Below the pieces are notes generated by a model that saw nothing but the letters and a program-made list of their open reading frames with translations, was not told the origin of the DNA and ran no database searches. A stretch of 37,173 nt of DNA from Muribaculaceae bacterium (GTDB lineage Bacteria > Bacteroidota > Bacteroidia > Bacteroidales > Muribaculaceae). Positions 25,528 through 33,354 of this stretch are shown here, one piece after another. Location: positions 1 to 37,173 of the forward strand of contig VSPN01000026.1 of the NCBI GenBank assembly GCA_009775355.1, in the 5' to 3' direction. A program made the translations under genes and the position numbers. Within the stretch, counting starts at the first letter, position 1. Each line of letters starts with the position of its first letter.

Positions 25528-25560
25528 AAAGCGGCACTCCAGGAAGGAAGTGCCGCTTTT
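25528..25560 (+). terminator. Intrinsic terminator after the GH31 gene
   Basis: AAAGCGGCACT (25528-25538) pairs with AGTGCCGCTTT (25549-25559), ending in TTTT. It ends the dehydrogenase-GH31 unit. The rest of the 454-base gap up to 25906 is AT-rich and holds a promoter at 25730-25760 plus a leader of about 140 bases in which I see no gene. Confidence 0.75.
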
Positions 25561-25729
25561 GTGTTCTGGATAATGGGTGGCTCTCAAATGCGATATTGTA
25601 TAAGCTTGAAGAAATGTATATGATTTGTATATAGCATTGATATTGTAATGTAAATTCGGCTTATTGATTGCACGATAAAGATGTCGGATGGAACATTTTG
25701 GAAATAATTGATATTTTTTTTAATATTGC

Positions 25730-25760
25730 TTGCATTTGTTATTTTTTTTATATAGATTTG
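25730..25760 (+). promoter_or_regulatory. Promoter of the C10 protease gene
   Basis: TTG (25730-25732), 20 bases, then TAGATTTG (25753-25760) fits the Bacteroidota -33/-7 pattern. The predicted leader to the ATG at 25907 is about 140 bases, long enough for regulation, but no named riboswitch is recognised. Confidence 0.5.
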
Positions 25761-25906
25761 TGCCGTGTCTTTAGAATCTGACATTATGAAAGATTTCTAA
25801 TGATGATGTTGCTTGGTGAGTGTAGTGATCCGGATGATTCGCGACAGGTGCTATGTGCGGAATAACTTCTTTAGAACTTGAGAGTTAACCTAAATAATTT
25901 ATAGTC

Positions 25907-27118
25907 ATGAATAAAATGCTGTTATTAATGACGCTTCTCTTCATAATGAACGCGTGCTGTTCAGAAGAGACCGCCATCCTCCAAAAAGAAACCGATGTCA
26001 GTGTGGTTTCATGTGCTGAATCGATTTCGGGAGCACTTGAAAGTGCAGAACGAATGTATGCGGATCTGTTTGGAAAGACAGATTCTGATCTGAGAATCGA
26101 GAATGTAGAAAAGATATCAAGTAATACTAGAAGTGCATCACAGGATGCTGACCAGAATCTTTATGTTGTAAATTACAGTCAGGGTAAAGGTTTTGCCATC
26201 CTGTGTGACAACCCCCGCTCAGTATCGGTTATTGCTATTTCGAACGAAGGTTCTTTGAATTCAGAAGATCTGAAGGATAACGAAGTCATTTCGTGGTATC
26301 TTGATAATGTCGGAGAGCCAATCGCATTGAGTCGAATATGGGAGCCGATTGTCCCGATCGATACAAATGTCCAGACAATAGTGAAGCCGGTGTTGGACAG
26401 GACGGAGTACAGTAAACCTCTCCTGAAAGGGCTGCTTGCAAATCTTCACCAATTCAATCCTTTAAATAGACTCTGTCAGGGTGCGGTCGGTTGTGCGCCT
26501 CTTGCGTGTGGAACAGTTATGGCTTATCACAAATGGCCCAAATCTTATTCCGGACATGTTTGGGATTGGGATGCTATGCATGCAGATGAAAGTAGTTCCG
26601 ATTGGTGCTGGCTGTTTAAATATCTGGGTGATAAAGACAATTGTGGATCATATTATTTCTTTGATGAAATAAATAATAATTATTTCACCGTATCTTTTTT
26701 CGACAATATTGTACGTACGTTCTCTAATTTTGGTTATGGAAAAGTCCTAATAGAAGATTTTTCTGTAAGTTCAATATCTTCGGAATTAAGAAATGGGTAT
26801 CCTGTTTTATGCGATGGCAGACACGTTAATGCTCCTGATGAAGGACACACTTGGGTAATTGATGGTGGGTATTGTGATTCCGTAAAGTATCCGGGAATGC
26901 AAAATGAAGATGGCTCACAGGATTCGACTACAATATATTCATATTATTTCCATTGTGTATGGGGTGAGGCAGGGAAAGCCAACGGATATTTTCTTTTTGA
27001 TGTGACCACCGGTAAAATGGGGGGCTATCCTGACAAAGGAGATTATGAGTACAATGAATCTCATGGATTCATTTATAAAAACATGAAGATAGGTCATAAT
27101 ATACGGCCGTTGAGGTAG
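25907..27118 (+). CDS. Lipoprotein C10-family (streptopain-like) cysteine protease
   Basis: A 403-residue papain-like cysteine protease precursor. A lipoprotein signal (MNKMLLLMTLLFIMNAC) ends in a lipobox, so it is probably anchored at the cell surface or outer membrane. About residues 75-130 (LYVVNYSQGKGFAILCDNPR, then VSVIAISNEGS) match the inhibitory propeptide of C10 enzymes. The catalytic cysteine is Cys196 in VGCAPLACGTVMAYHKWP, compared with the SpeB GCVATA block. The catalytic His314 is in GHTWVIDGGY, and a WGEAGKANGYFLFDV segment supplies the structural Trp. Length is typical. Base composition is AT-richer than the neighbouring core genes. Two serpins follow. An inhibitory link is inference. 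Confidence 0.87.
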   Translation: MNKMLLLMTLLFIMNACCSEETAILQKETDVSVVSCAESISGALESAERMYADLFGKTDSDLRIENVEKISSNTRSASQDADQNLYVVNYSQGKGFAILCDNPRSVSVIAISNEGSLNSEDLKDNEVISWYLDNVGEPIALSRIWEPIVPIDTNVQTIVKPVLDRTEYSKPLLKGLLANLHQFNPLNRLCQGAVGCAPLACGTVMAYHKWPKSYSGHVWDWDAMHADESSSDWCWLFKYLGDKDNCGSYYFFDEINNNYFTVSFFDNIVRTFSNFGYGKVLIEDFSVSSISSELRNGYPVLCDGRHVNAPDEGHTWVIDGGYCDSVKYPGMQNEDGSQDSTTIYSYYFHCVWGEAGKANGYFLFDVTTGKMGGYPDKGDYEYNESHGFIYKNMKIGHNIRPLR

Positions 27119-27321
27119 CTGATATCATACCACAACTTATCAGATAATAAACTGCGAATAAGTGTGTGTTCGAGATTATTTGGTGTATCGCCTAATAAAT
27201 TCAGAAGTGAACTTCAGAATCCGACTCCAGTTACACGGAACACCGTTGCGTCAACACGGACTCAAAATTTCGTCCACATACTTCATGATCCAATACAATA
27301 AACAATTTCAAATACATACTT

Positions 27322-28566
27322 ATGAAAAAAATAATGCTTTTTGGTATTCTGCCGGTCATGGCTCTTATATCTTCATGCAGCCATGACGATGAGCCGGGGA
27401 AATGGCAAAATACCGAACCTTCGCCTTATAGGCGGATAGATCTGCCGGCCTCTACAAGAGCGGCAGCGGACGCAAATGCCGGTTTTGCGTTTAAGTTGTT
27501 CAACGAGATCGCATCGGTCAACTCTTCGGATAATGTGGTGTGCAGCCCTTTCAGCGTGTTTACTGTGCTGTCGATGCTCGCCAACGGAGACAACGGGGAG
27601 TCGCGAGACGAGATTCTTCGTCTGCTCGGATATCCTGAAGGAGCAGATGGCATTTCTGGGCTGAACCAGTATTGCCACACTCTGCTTACAGAGTTGCCAG
27701 ATGCGGACAGATCGACAAAATGTGATTTCGTAAATTCAATCTGGATAAAGTCAGGTTATGGCCAGAGCTTCAAACCGGAATTCAAGGAGAAATGCAATGA
27801 TTTTTTCTATGCTCCGGCTTTTGTCTTGCCTGATGATGGCACTGCCTACAAGGTTGTCAATAAGTGGGTCAGTGACAAAACAGACGGCAGACTGTCTGAT
27901 ATGTTGTCGGATGCCGATGGTTTTGATATGGCACTGGTAAATGTTTCCCTGTTCAAAGGTAAATGGATCTCTCCGTTTGATCCGTCCATGACATCATCGG
28001 CAGTGTTTCATAACGTTGACGGATCAGAGTCCGATGCTATGTTCATGCACTCCAAAGGGAAATCCTGCAGTTATCATGAGTCGGAGAATCTTCGGGGAGT
28101 GTCATTGGGCATTGGCAACGGTAACTTTTCGCTTATGCTCATACGCACTGATTCTGGTCTGCCCGTATCTCTGGATCTGGTAAAATGGAATGAACTTGTT
28201 CAAGAATCCAGACTTGCTTGCGTCACGATGTCTGTTCCTCGTTTTATATCTGAGTTCAAAAAAGATATCTTGGACCAACTGATGGATCTCGGACTTACTA
28301 GGGTCGTGGATGATGAGCAGGGTCTTAAAGATATCGTGGAGCAGAATGATGCGTATCTGTCATTTGTCAGGCATGGAGCAAAATTCGAAATGAATGAGAC
28401 GGGTGTCGAGGCAGTTGCCGCCACAATAGGCGGAATGATGTCAAGCGGTGTTCCGGAAATAGAACTGTCGGTAGATATTGATTTTGATGTTCCTTTTACG
28501 TATGTCATAAGAGAGACGTCCACGAACACCATATTGTTCATCGGAAATATTTCGAAACTTCCCTGA
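27322..28566 (+). CDS. Lipoprotein serpin (serine/cysteine protease inhibitor)
   Basis: A 414-residue serpin, a suicide protease inhibitor that traps target proteases through its reactive loop. The lipobox is LISSC (Cys19), so it is probably a surface lipoprotein like miropin of Tannerella forsythia. Serpin signatures include NVVCSPFSVFTVLSMLANGD, DRSTKCDFVNSIWIK, LVNVSLFKGKWISPFDP and the C-terminal DVPFTYVIRETSTNTILFIG. The reactive loop reads NETGVEAVAATIGGMMSSG, with the expected small-residue hinge, so inhibitory behaviour is plausible. Counting from the hinge glutamate puts P1-P1' near Ser-Gly or a Met-Ser pair. Its start follows the C10 gene by 203 bases with no clear promoter between them, so they may share a transcript. 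Confidence 0.9.
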   Translation: MKKIMLFGILPVMALISSCSHDDEPGKWQNTEPSPYRRIDLPASTRAAADANAGFAFKLFNEIASVNSSDNVVCSPFSVFTVLSMLANGDNGESRDEILRLLGYPEGADGISGLNQYCHTLLTELPDADRSTKCDFVNSIWIKSGYGQSFKPEFKEKCNDFFYAPAFVLPDDGTAYKVVNKWVSDKTDGRLSDMLSDADGFDMALVNVSLFKGKWISPFDPSMTSSAVFHNVDGSESDAMFMHSKGKSCSYHESENLRGVSLGIGNGNFSLMLIRTDSGLPVSLDLVKWNELVQESRLACVTMSVPRFISEFKKDILDQLMDLGLTRVVDDEQGLKDIVEQNDAYLSFVRHGAKFEMNETGVEAVAATIGGMMSSGVPEIELSVDIDFDVPFTYVIRETSTNTILFIGNISKLP

Positions 28567-28640
28567 CGGGTATAATGCTGTTTCGCCTTACTGAGCGGTC
28601 CGAAATATCGGGATATCGGATCGCGATTGCAACTACTCAG

Positions 28641-28681
28641 TTCTTTCATGTCTCATTGCCAGGCAATGAGACATGAAAGAA
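28641..28681. repeat. Perfect 20-bp inverted repeat between the serpins
   Basis: TTCTTTCATGTCTCATTGCC (28641-28660) is followed by one A and its exact reverse complement (28662-28681). It can form a 20-bp stem with a one-base loop, or act as a symmetric binding site. No T tract follows, so it is not a classic terminator. Confidence 0.85.
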
Positions 28682-28775
28682 TCTCAACTCTTAATAAGTA
28701 ATACGGTTGTCAAATAAATAATTTTGTTAGATATTCTTTGTAAAATATCTAATTGTTTCAAAAAATCAGGGATTA

Positions 28776-28807
28776 TTTGTATTTGTAAATATAATTTTAT
28801 AATTTTG
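28776..28807 (+). promoter_or_regulatory. Promoter ahead of the second serpin
   Basis: TTTG (28776-28779), 20 bases, then TAATTTTG (28800-28807) is a good Bacteroidota match. It is followed after 31 bases by the ATG of the small degraded ORF at 28839 and then by the serpin frame at 28980. Confidence 0.6.
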
Positions 28808-28838
28808 TGTCTAATGGTTGTTTTAAATAAAAATATCA

Positions 28839-28970
28839 TGAAAAAGATTATTTTTAGTAGAATCGCAGCATCTTGGCGGAAATTCTGCCTCACAGTATGA
28901 TCATTCTGATGGCAGTGCTCCTGTTTATAAGTTTAGAGATGTGATCTATGGATATGTACCTGACAAATGA
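28839..28970 (+). pseudogene. Degraded small ORF between promoter and second serpin
   Basis: An ATG at 28839 opens MKKIIFSRIAAS, a signal-peptide-like start, but this frame stops at codon 21. Another frame then reads HLGGNSASQYDHSDGSAPVY and ends KFRDVIYGYVPDK at 28970, which looks protein-like. This may be the remnant of a small lost gene. I do not recognise the parent, and chance is possible. Confidence 0.3.
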
Positions 28971-28979
28971 TATATAGAT

Positions 28980-30167
28980 ATGAAGATTAAGATGATATTC
29001 ATGGCTGCGGTAATCGCGGCGATGGCAAGTGGCTGAAGCGATTCGGAAGAATCGGGTCAGACACCTTATACTCCGATAGGTCTCGATGAACAGACCCGCG
29101 GCGGAGTAGAAAGGAACAATGAATTTGCATTCAAACTTCTTGATGCTGCCGGAGACAGGAAGAATCCGGCAATCTCACCATTCAGTGTCTTCAGCTCTCT
29201 GGCGATGCTTGCCAATGGCGATGACGGAGATGTCCGGAAAGAAATTCTTGAAGCTCTTGGATATGAAGAGTCTGAAATAGATGCGCTCAACAGTTATTGC
29301 CGGTTGATGAATTCAGAATTGCCCTCTGTCGACAGATCAACGACTGTAAGAATAGCAAACTCGTTTTGGTATTCTCCGGGTCAGGAAATCAAGCAGACAT
29401 TCGCCGAGATTGTCAGGGATATATTTGATGCCGGACTTTATGCGGAATCTTTAAATACACAGAGCGGTCTGGACAAAGTCAATGCGTGGGTCGCACAAAA
29501 GACCGAGGGAATGATCAGCAACTTTCTTTCCGAGCCTGTGCCCTATGACTCAGGTCTTTTCAATGTCGTGTATTTCAATGGTAAGTGGGCGAGCAAGTTC
29601 GATGCCGCCAAAACATATAGGCGGACATTCCGAAATTATGACGGCACAACTTCGACACCGTATTTTATGAATCAGAGCGAGAATCTTGTCTACTATGATA
29701 ACGGCGAGTTTATAGGTGTTGATTTGCCTTACGGCAACGGCAATTTTTCAATGACAGTCATCAAGTCTGCCGATTCGTCGGTAGCTCTCGACATAGACAT
29801 GTATCAATTCGACAAACTGATTTCGACAGGCGAAATGAAGACTGTTGATCTTTCTTTGCCGAAATTTGACAGTGCAGGCACCATAATATGGACAGATGAT
29901 GATTTTAACAGGCTCGGGATCAGTAGTGTGGCAAAAAAAGGATGTAATGCGATTATTGAGCACCGGGCGGTTAAGCTGACAGAGATCCATCACGGAGTGT
30001 CGCTGATTGTGGATGAGAACGGAACGGAGGCTTCCGCAGTTACAGGAGCTCTCTTGCCAACCTCTTCTGGTTCGGTGGCAGTTGATTTTGATTCTCCTTT
30101 TATCTATATGATACGCGAAACGTCGACAAATACCATACTTTTCCTTGGTCGTAAGGATCGTTTCTGA
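28980..30167 (+). pseudogene. Second serpin, interrupted by TGA at the lipobox cysteine position
   Basis: From the ATG at 28980 the frame reads MKIKMIFMAAVIAAMASG, then TGA (29034-29036), then SDSEESGQ and an uninterrupted serpin to 30167. With a cysteine at the stop this would be an ideal lipobox (ASGC), matching its neighbour's ISSC. The body shows SPFSVFSSLAMLANGDDGD, VDRSTTVRIANSFW, NVVYFNGKWASKFD and the tail SPFIYMIRETSTNTILFLG, and is clearly paralogous to the upstream serpin. The reactive loop is DENGTEASAVTGALLPTSSG, a more canonical hinge (NGTEA), with P1-P1' near Thr-Ser or Ser-Ser. Translation from the internal ATG at 29205 would lose the signal and the first helices. It is called a pseudogene unless the stop is a sequencing error. 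Confidence 0.75.
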
Positions 30168-30315
30168 TAATGCTTCAGACCCCGTTCCCCAATGCTGATC
30201 GATCTGCTTCAGGCGCAATGTTCATGAATGTCACGGATCGAAGATATTCTTGACTATGCGCTGTGGAACGATCTTGCAAACCGAACAAACCGGCTGATAT
30301 TTGCCCGGACTCAAA

Positions 30316-30350
30316 AAAAGGCGGCATTCCATCAGGAAATGCCGCCTTTT
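30316..30350 (+). terminator. Bidirectional terminator after the serpins
   Basis: AAAAGGCGGCATTCC (30316-30330) pairs with GGAAATGCCGCCTTTT (30335-30350) with one bulge and a 4-base loop. It ends in TTTT on the plus strand, and the A tract serves the other strand. It separates the serpin region from the terminase genes. The remainder of 30168-30497 holds a possible -7 element and tandem repeats, listed separately. Confidence 0.75.
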
Positions 30351-30396
30351 AAGATTATTTTACATGTGACTGCAAGAACTGGGCAGTTGCTGCCGC

Positions 30397-30404
30397 TATC
30401 TTTG
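30397..30404 (+). promoter_or_regulatory. Possible -7 element for the terminase pair
   Basis: TATCTTTG matches TAnnTTTG, but no correctly spaced -33 is seen. If used, the leader would include the tandem repeat at 30448-30486. Confidence 0.3.
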
Positions 30405-30447
30405 TCCCCGAAAGGTCTTCTACCGGACCACAGCTTGCAAATCAGTG

Positions 30448-30486
30448 CTGTATCACTATTGCTAACTACTGTATCACTATTGCTAA
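30448..30486 (+). repeat. Tandem 18-bp direct repeat upstream of the terminase genes
   Basis: CTGTATCACTATTGCTAA occurs at 30448-30465 and again at 30469-30486, separated by CTA, which gives a 21-bp period (two helical turns). It lies 12 bases before the ATG at 30498. It could be an operator or iteron-like binding site. Confidence 0.8.
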
Positions 30487-30497
30487 AACGAGGGAAG

Positions 30498-30953
30498 ATG
30501 AAGAAGAAAGGGAGTACGTCAGACTTTGCCCGGCAACGCGACCGGGAGTTGTATGAGAGTTTCAAGCAAGTGCTGGCCACGTCGCGAGGCGTGGCTCTGC
30601 GCGACATGTTCGGAATGGCCGCCGCCCGGCCCGCGTCGCGCTTCTGGGTGAGCGAGGAGCGCGCCGCCGCCGTCATCGGCGCGATGATGCGCGACGGCGT
30701 GGAGCCGGCTACCGCCGGCATGTTTGCCGGGCGGCGGGCCATGTATGAGGAACTTTTCTCGCGCGTCATCGCGAAGATGACCGCTGATCCGTCGCTGTGC
30801 ATGACGCATGCTGTCGGCGAGGCGGTGTGCGAGCCGGCTCCCTGCTTCTATCTCACCGACAAGTCGGCCAAGGTGATAATCTACCGTATACGCCGACGTG
30901 CCGCCGCCGAACGTCTCATGAATTCTCTGACGCTTGATTCTGTGCCGTCATGA
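30498..30953 (+). CDS. Terminase small-subunit-like protein with internal repeat
   Basis: A 151-residue basic protein immediately upstream of a terminase large subunit, so it is probably the DNA-recognition (small) subunit. It shows two similar modules: AARPASRFWVSEERAAAVIG (about residues 45-64) and CEPAPCFYLTDKSAKVIIYR (about 114-133). Both fit PA-x-x-F-aromatic-hydrophobic-[ST] followed by a helix with AxVI. The ATG at 30498 is preceded by AGGGAAG and starts a sensible charged N terminus (MKKKGSTSDFARQRDRELYE). Longer starts cross the tandem repeat and upstream terminator. Its TGA overlaps the next ATG (ATGA), which implies coupling. The small-subunit assignment is inference from position and shape. 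Confidence 0.65.
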   Translation: MKKKGSTSDFARQRDRELYESFKQVLATSRGVALRDMFGMAAARPASRFWVSEERAAAVIGAMMRDGVEPATAGMFAGRRAMYEELFSRVIAKMTADPSLCMTHAVGEAVCEPAPCFYLTDKSAKVIIYRIRRRAAAERLMNSLTLDSVPS

Positions 30954-33118
30954 TGGATGATCATTTCATTACGGAGGCTTCTTCCGGTGTGGCGGCCGAT
31001 GATGCCGTCAGGACGATTCTTGAGGAAAACGCCCGGCGCAATGCTGAAAACTCGCGGTTGTTCGACCCCGTGAGTGGAGAGGGATCTGTCGGAAGCCGTT
31101 TTCTCTTCGATGTCAGGGGACTTTCAAGATCATGGCTTCCCGACACCATGCGCGGCGAGAGGATGATCGGGAGTCTTGCCGCATCGGACGACGTCGATCT
31201 GTATCTGAGGAAAGAACTCGGACGCACCCCTACCCAGCGCGACCGGGAGCGGCTTGCATCGCGGCTCGACAGGCTGCGGATGCTCCACGACTTCCCCTAT
31301 TGGGCCGCCACTCGCGCCTATATCAAAGACAAGCGAGGAGGCGACGACGTGCTCTTCCGTCTCAACAGACCGCAGCGGAAGTTTGTGGAGCGTCTCGAAC
31401 GCATGCGCGTGGAAGGGCGTCCGATCCGTCTCATTCTGCTAAAGGCCCGCCAGTGGGGAGGCAGCACATGCTCGCAGCTTTACATGGCATGGCTTCAGCT
31501 TGTGCACCGCCGCGGACTCAACTCACTCATAATAGCCCATCAGGGTGTGGGCAGCGAGGAGATAAAAGATATGTTCGACCGCATGATCGGGCGATATCCC
31601 CTCGTATTGCTCCACGATGAGGATGAAGACTGGAGCGAGCGGGAGAAGCGCGTGGAGTGGGTGGGCAGAACCCGCACCATGTTCCGCGTCCCCTCGCGCA
31701 ACTGCAAGGTCAAGGTCGGATCGGCCGAACGTCCCGATTCATGCCGTGGCGGCGACTACAGTCTTGTGCATTGCTCCGAGGTCGGAGTCTGGCGCAAGAC
31801 GCTCGGCAAGACTCCCGAAAGCATACTCAGGTCTGCATGCTCGGGCGTTCTGCTTCAGCCGATGACAATGATTGTCTACGAATCTACGGCCAACGGCACG
31901 GGCAACTTCTTTCATCGCGAATACGAGGCCGCCCGGCGAGGGCAGTCGCAGTTCGAGTCGATGTTTGTAAGCTGGTACGAGATCGACCAGTACTCCTTGC
32001 CTCTCGCTGCGGACGGGCGGGAGTCGCTTGCCCGCAGACTGTGGGAAGGACGCGGGTCGGAGAGTGCCCCCGGCGACCGCGAGCAGCCGGGCCGTTACCT
32101 CTGGTGGCTGTGGGAGAGGGGTGCGACACTTGAAGCGATCGCCTGGTATGTCTCCGAGCGATCCAAATATTCCGATCACGGTCTGATGGCCTCCGAATAC
32201 CCGAGCGACGATATCGAGGCTTTTGTCCATTCCGGCGCCCGTGTGTTCGACCGCTATTGCGTCGAGGCTCTCCGCGACGGGTGCCGATCCGCTCTGATGC
32301 GCGGTGAGATCGACGCGGGCGGAACGGCCGATGTCGGCGGAGTCTACGTCTCCGACAGCGACCGTCGCCGGATGCTGCGCTCTGTCTCTTTCCGGAGTCT
32401 CGGCTCAGGCGGCTGGCAGGTGTGGGCTCTGCCGGAAGAGGAAAAGGATTTCAGGATTGCCGACCGATATGTCGCCGTTGTCGATGTCGGCGGACGCTCG
32501 TCGAAGGCCGACTGGTCAGTCATAGTCGTGTTCGACCGCGCCCCCATGGCCTCGGGTGGCGGGCCGGAGGTCGTGGCCCAATGGCGCGGCCACACCGATT
32601 TCGACATTCTGGCGTGGCGGGCCGCGATGGCCGCGTCATTCTATGGCAACGCGCTTCTTGTTATCGAGAGCAACACTCTTGAGACCCGCGATCCTGACCG
32701 CGACGTCGACGGCGACCAGTCGAACTTCATCCTCAACCGTCTGCGCGATGTCTACGACAACCTCTACGCGCGTCCGCGCAGTGAGGCCGAGGTGATGCGC
32801 GGGGCACCGACGCGCTATGGATTCCATACCAACGTCGCCACCAAGCCGATGGTGGTGTCGACGCTTGTCAAGGTCATACGCGAGGGGCTCTATGCCGAGC
32901 GCGACGAGGGCTGTCTTGACGAATATCTTGCATATGAGAGGCGTCAGAACGGCTCGTTCGGCGCGATAGCCGGGTGTCACGACGATCTCCTTATGACCCG
33001 GGCCATAGGGCTCCATATTTGCTTTCACGAGCTTCCCGCGCCGCGCAGGGTGGCTGTTGCCTCCTCTGCCGGAGCGGCGCGTCTGAGGGAGCGATGCGCC
33101 GGGTTTTCTATGTGGTGA
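30950..33118 (+). CDS. Phage terminase large subunit (packaging ATPase/nuclease)
   Basis: A 722-residue terminase large subunit, the motor that cuts concatemeric phage DNA and pumps it into a procapsid. ATPase motifs are the Walker A-like KARQWGGST (residues 165-173), the Walker B end HCSEVGVW with Glu277, and the coupling motif ESTANGTGNFFH (from residue 311). The RNase H-like nuclease has Asp512 in VVDVGG, Glu573 in VIESNT and Asp678/679 in HDDLLMT, so the three-acid site appears intact. The reading frame is long and undamaged. It is coupled to the small-subunit-like gene by ATGA. No portal, protease, capsid or tail gene flanks it, and the next gene is a secreted host-type protein. Composition resembles the GC-richer core genes. 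Confidence 0.9.
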   Translation: MMDDHFITEASSGVAADDAVRTILEENARRNAENSRLFDPVSGEGSVGSRFLFDVRGLSRSWLPDTMRGERMIGSLAASDDVDLYLRKELGRTPTQRDRERLASRLDRLRMLHDFPYWAATRAYIKDKRGGDDVLFRLNRPQRKFVERLERMRVEGRPIRLILLKARQWGGSTCSQLYMAWLQLVHRRGLNSLIIAHQGVGSEEIKDMFDRMIGRYPLVLLHDEDEDWSEREKRVEWVGRTRTMFRVPSRNCKVKVGSAERPDSCRGGDYSLVHCSEVGVWRKTLGKTPESILRSACSGVLLQPMTMIVYESTANGTGNFFHREYEAARRGQSQFESMFVSWYEIDQYSLPLAADGRESLARRLWEGRGSESAPGDREQPGRYLWWLWERGATLEAIAWYVSERSKYSDHGLMASEYPSDDIEAFVHSGARVFDRYCVEALRDGCRSALMRGEIDAGGTADVGGVYVSDSDRRRMLRSVSFRSLGSGGWQVWALPEEEKDFRIADRYVAVVDVGGRSSKADWSVIVVFDRAPMASGGGPEVVAQWRGHTDFDILAWRAAMAASFYGNALLVIESNTLETRDPDRDVDGDQSNFILNRLRDVYDNLYARPRSEAEVMRGAPTRYGFHTNVATKPMVVSTLVKVIREGLYAERDEGCLDEYLAYERRQNGSFGAIAGCHDDLLMTRAIGLHICFHELPAPRRVAVASSAGAARLRERCAGFSMW

Positions 33119-33210
33119 TATGTTTTTGAGGTGCGAATTGTGGAAAAATGACACAATATGGATTTAATTTTATCATAGTGTAAATAATTTTTAATAAAAT
33201 TTAAAAATTA

Positions 33211-33243
33211 TTTTGTCAAATAGTTTAAAATTTATATTGTTTG
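33211..33243 (+). promoter_or_regulatory. Promoter of the multidomain LRR protein
   Basis: TTTTG (33211-33215), 20 bases, then ATTGTTTG (33236-33243) is close to the -7 consensus, with the first base off. It lies in a strongly AT-rich stretch after the terminase gene and precedes a leader of about 115 bases. Confidence 0.45.
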
Positions 33244-33256
33244 TAAACAATAGACA

Positions 33257-33354
33257 TCCCGTGGCGCGGGCTTTGGCCCGTAATCATACAACTCCACAGA
33301 CCGTGCTTCCCGCTGTGGTTATAAACTAACCGGCCCGTTGGAAGGAGGGCCTTA
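33257..33354 (+). promoter_or_regulatory. Structured 5' leader with three hairpins
   Basis: This GC-rich leader contains CGGGC-TTTG-GCCCG, then CCACAG paired with CTGTGG, then GGCCC paired with GGGCC, the last ending 13 bases before the ATG at 33367. GGAAGGAGGG in the third loop and stem could be a ribosome-binding site that the hairpin sequesters. I do not recognise it as a named RNA family. Confidence 0.4.

Noticed and set aside
25584..25784. 66-residue minus-strand open frame in the spacer before the C10 gene
   Set aside because: Low-complexity AT-rich sequence that overlaps the C10 promoter. No domain and no supporting start context.
29034..29053. TGA read as selenocysteine in the second serpin, with the small hairpin GATTC-GGAA-GAATC right after it
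   Set aside because: The hairpin is short and lacks the usual bacterial SECIS loop, lipid attachment needs cysteine, and a one-base nonsense change is simpler.
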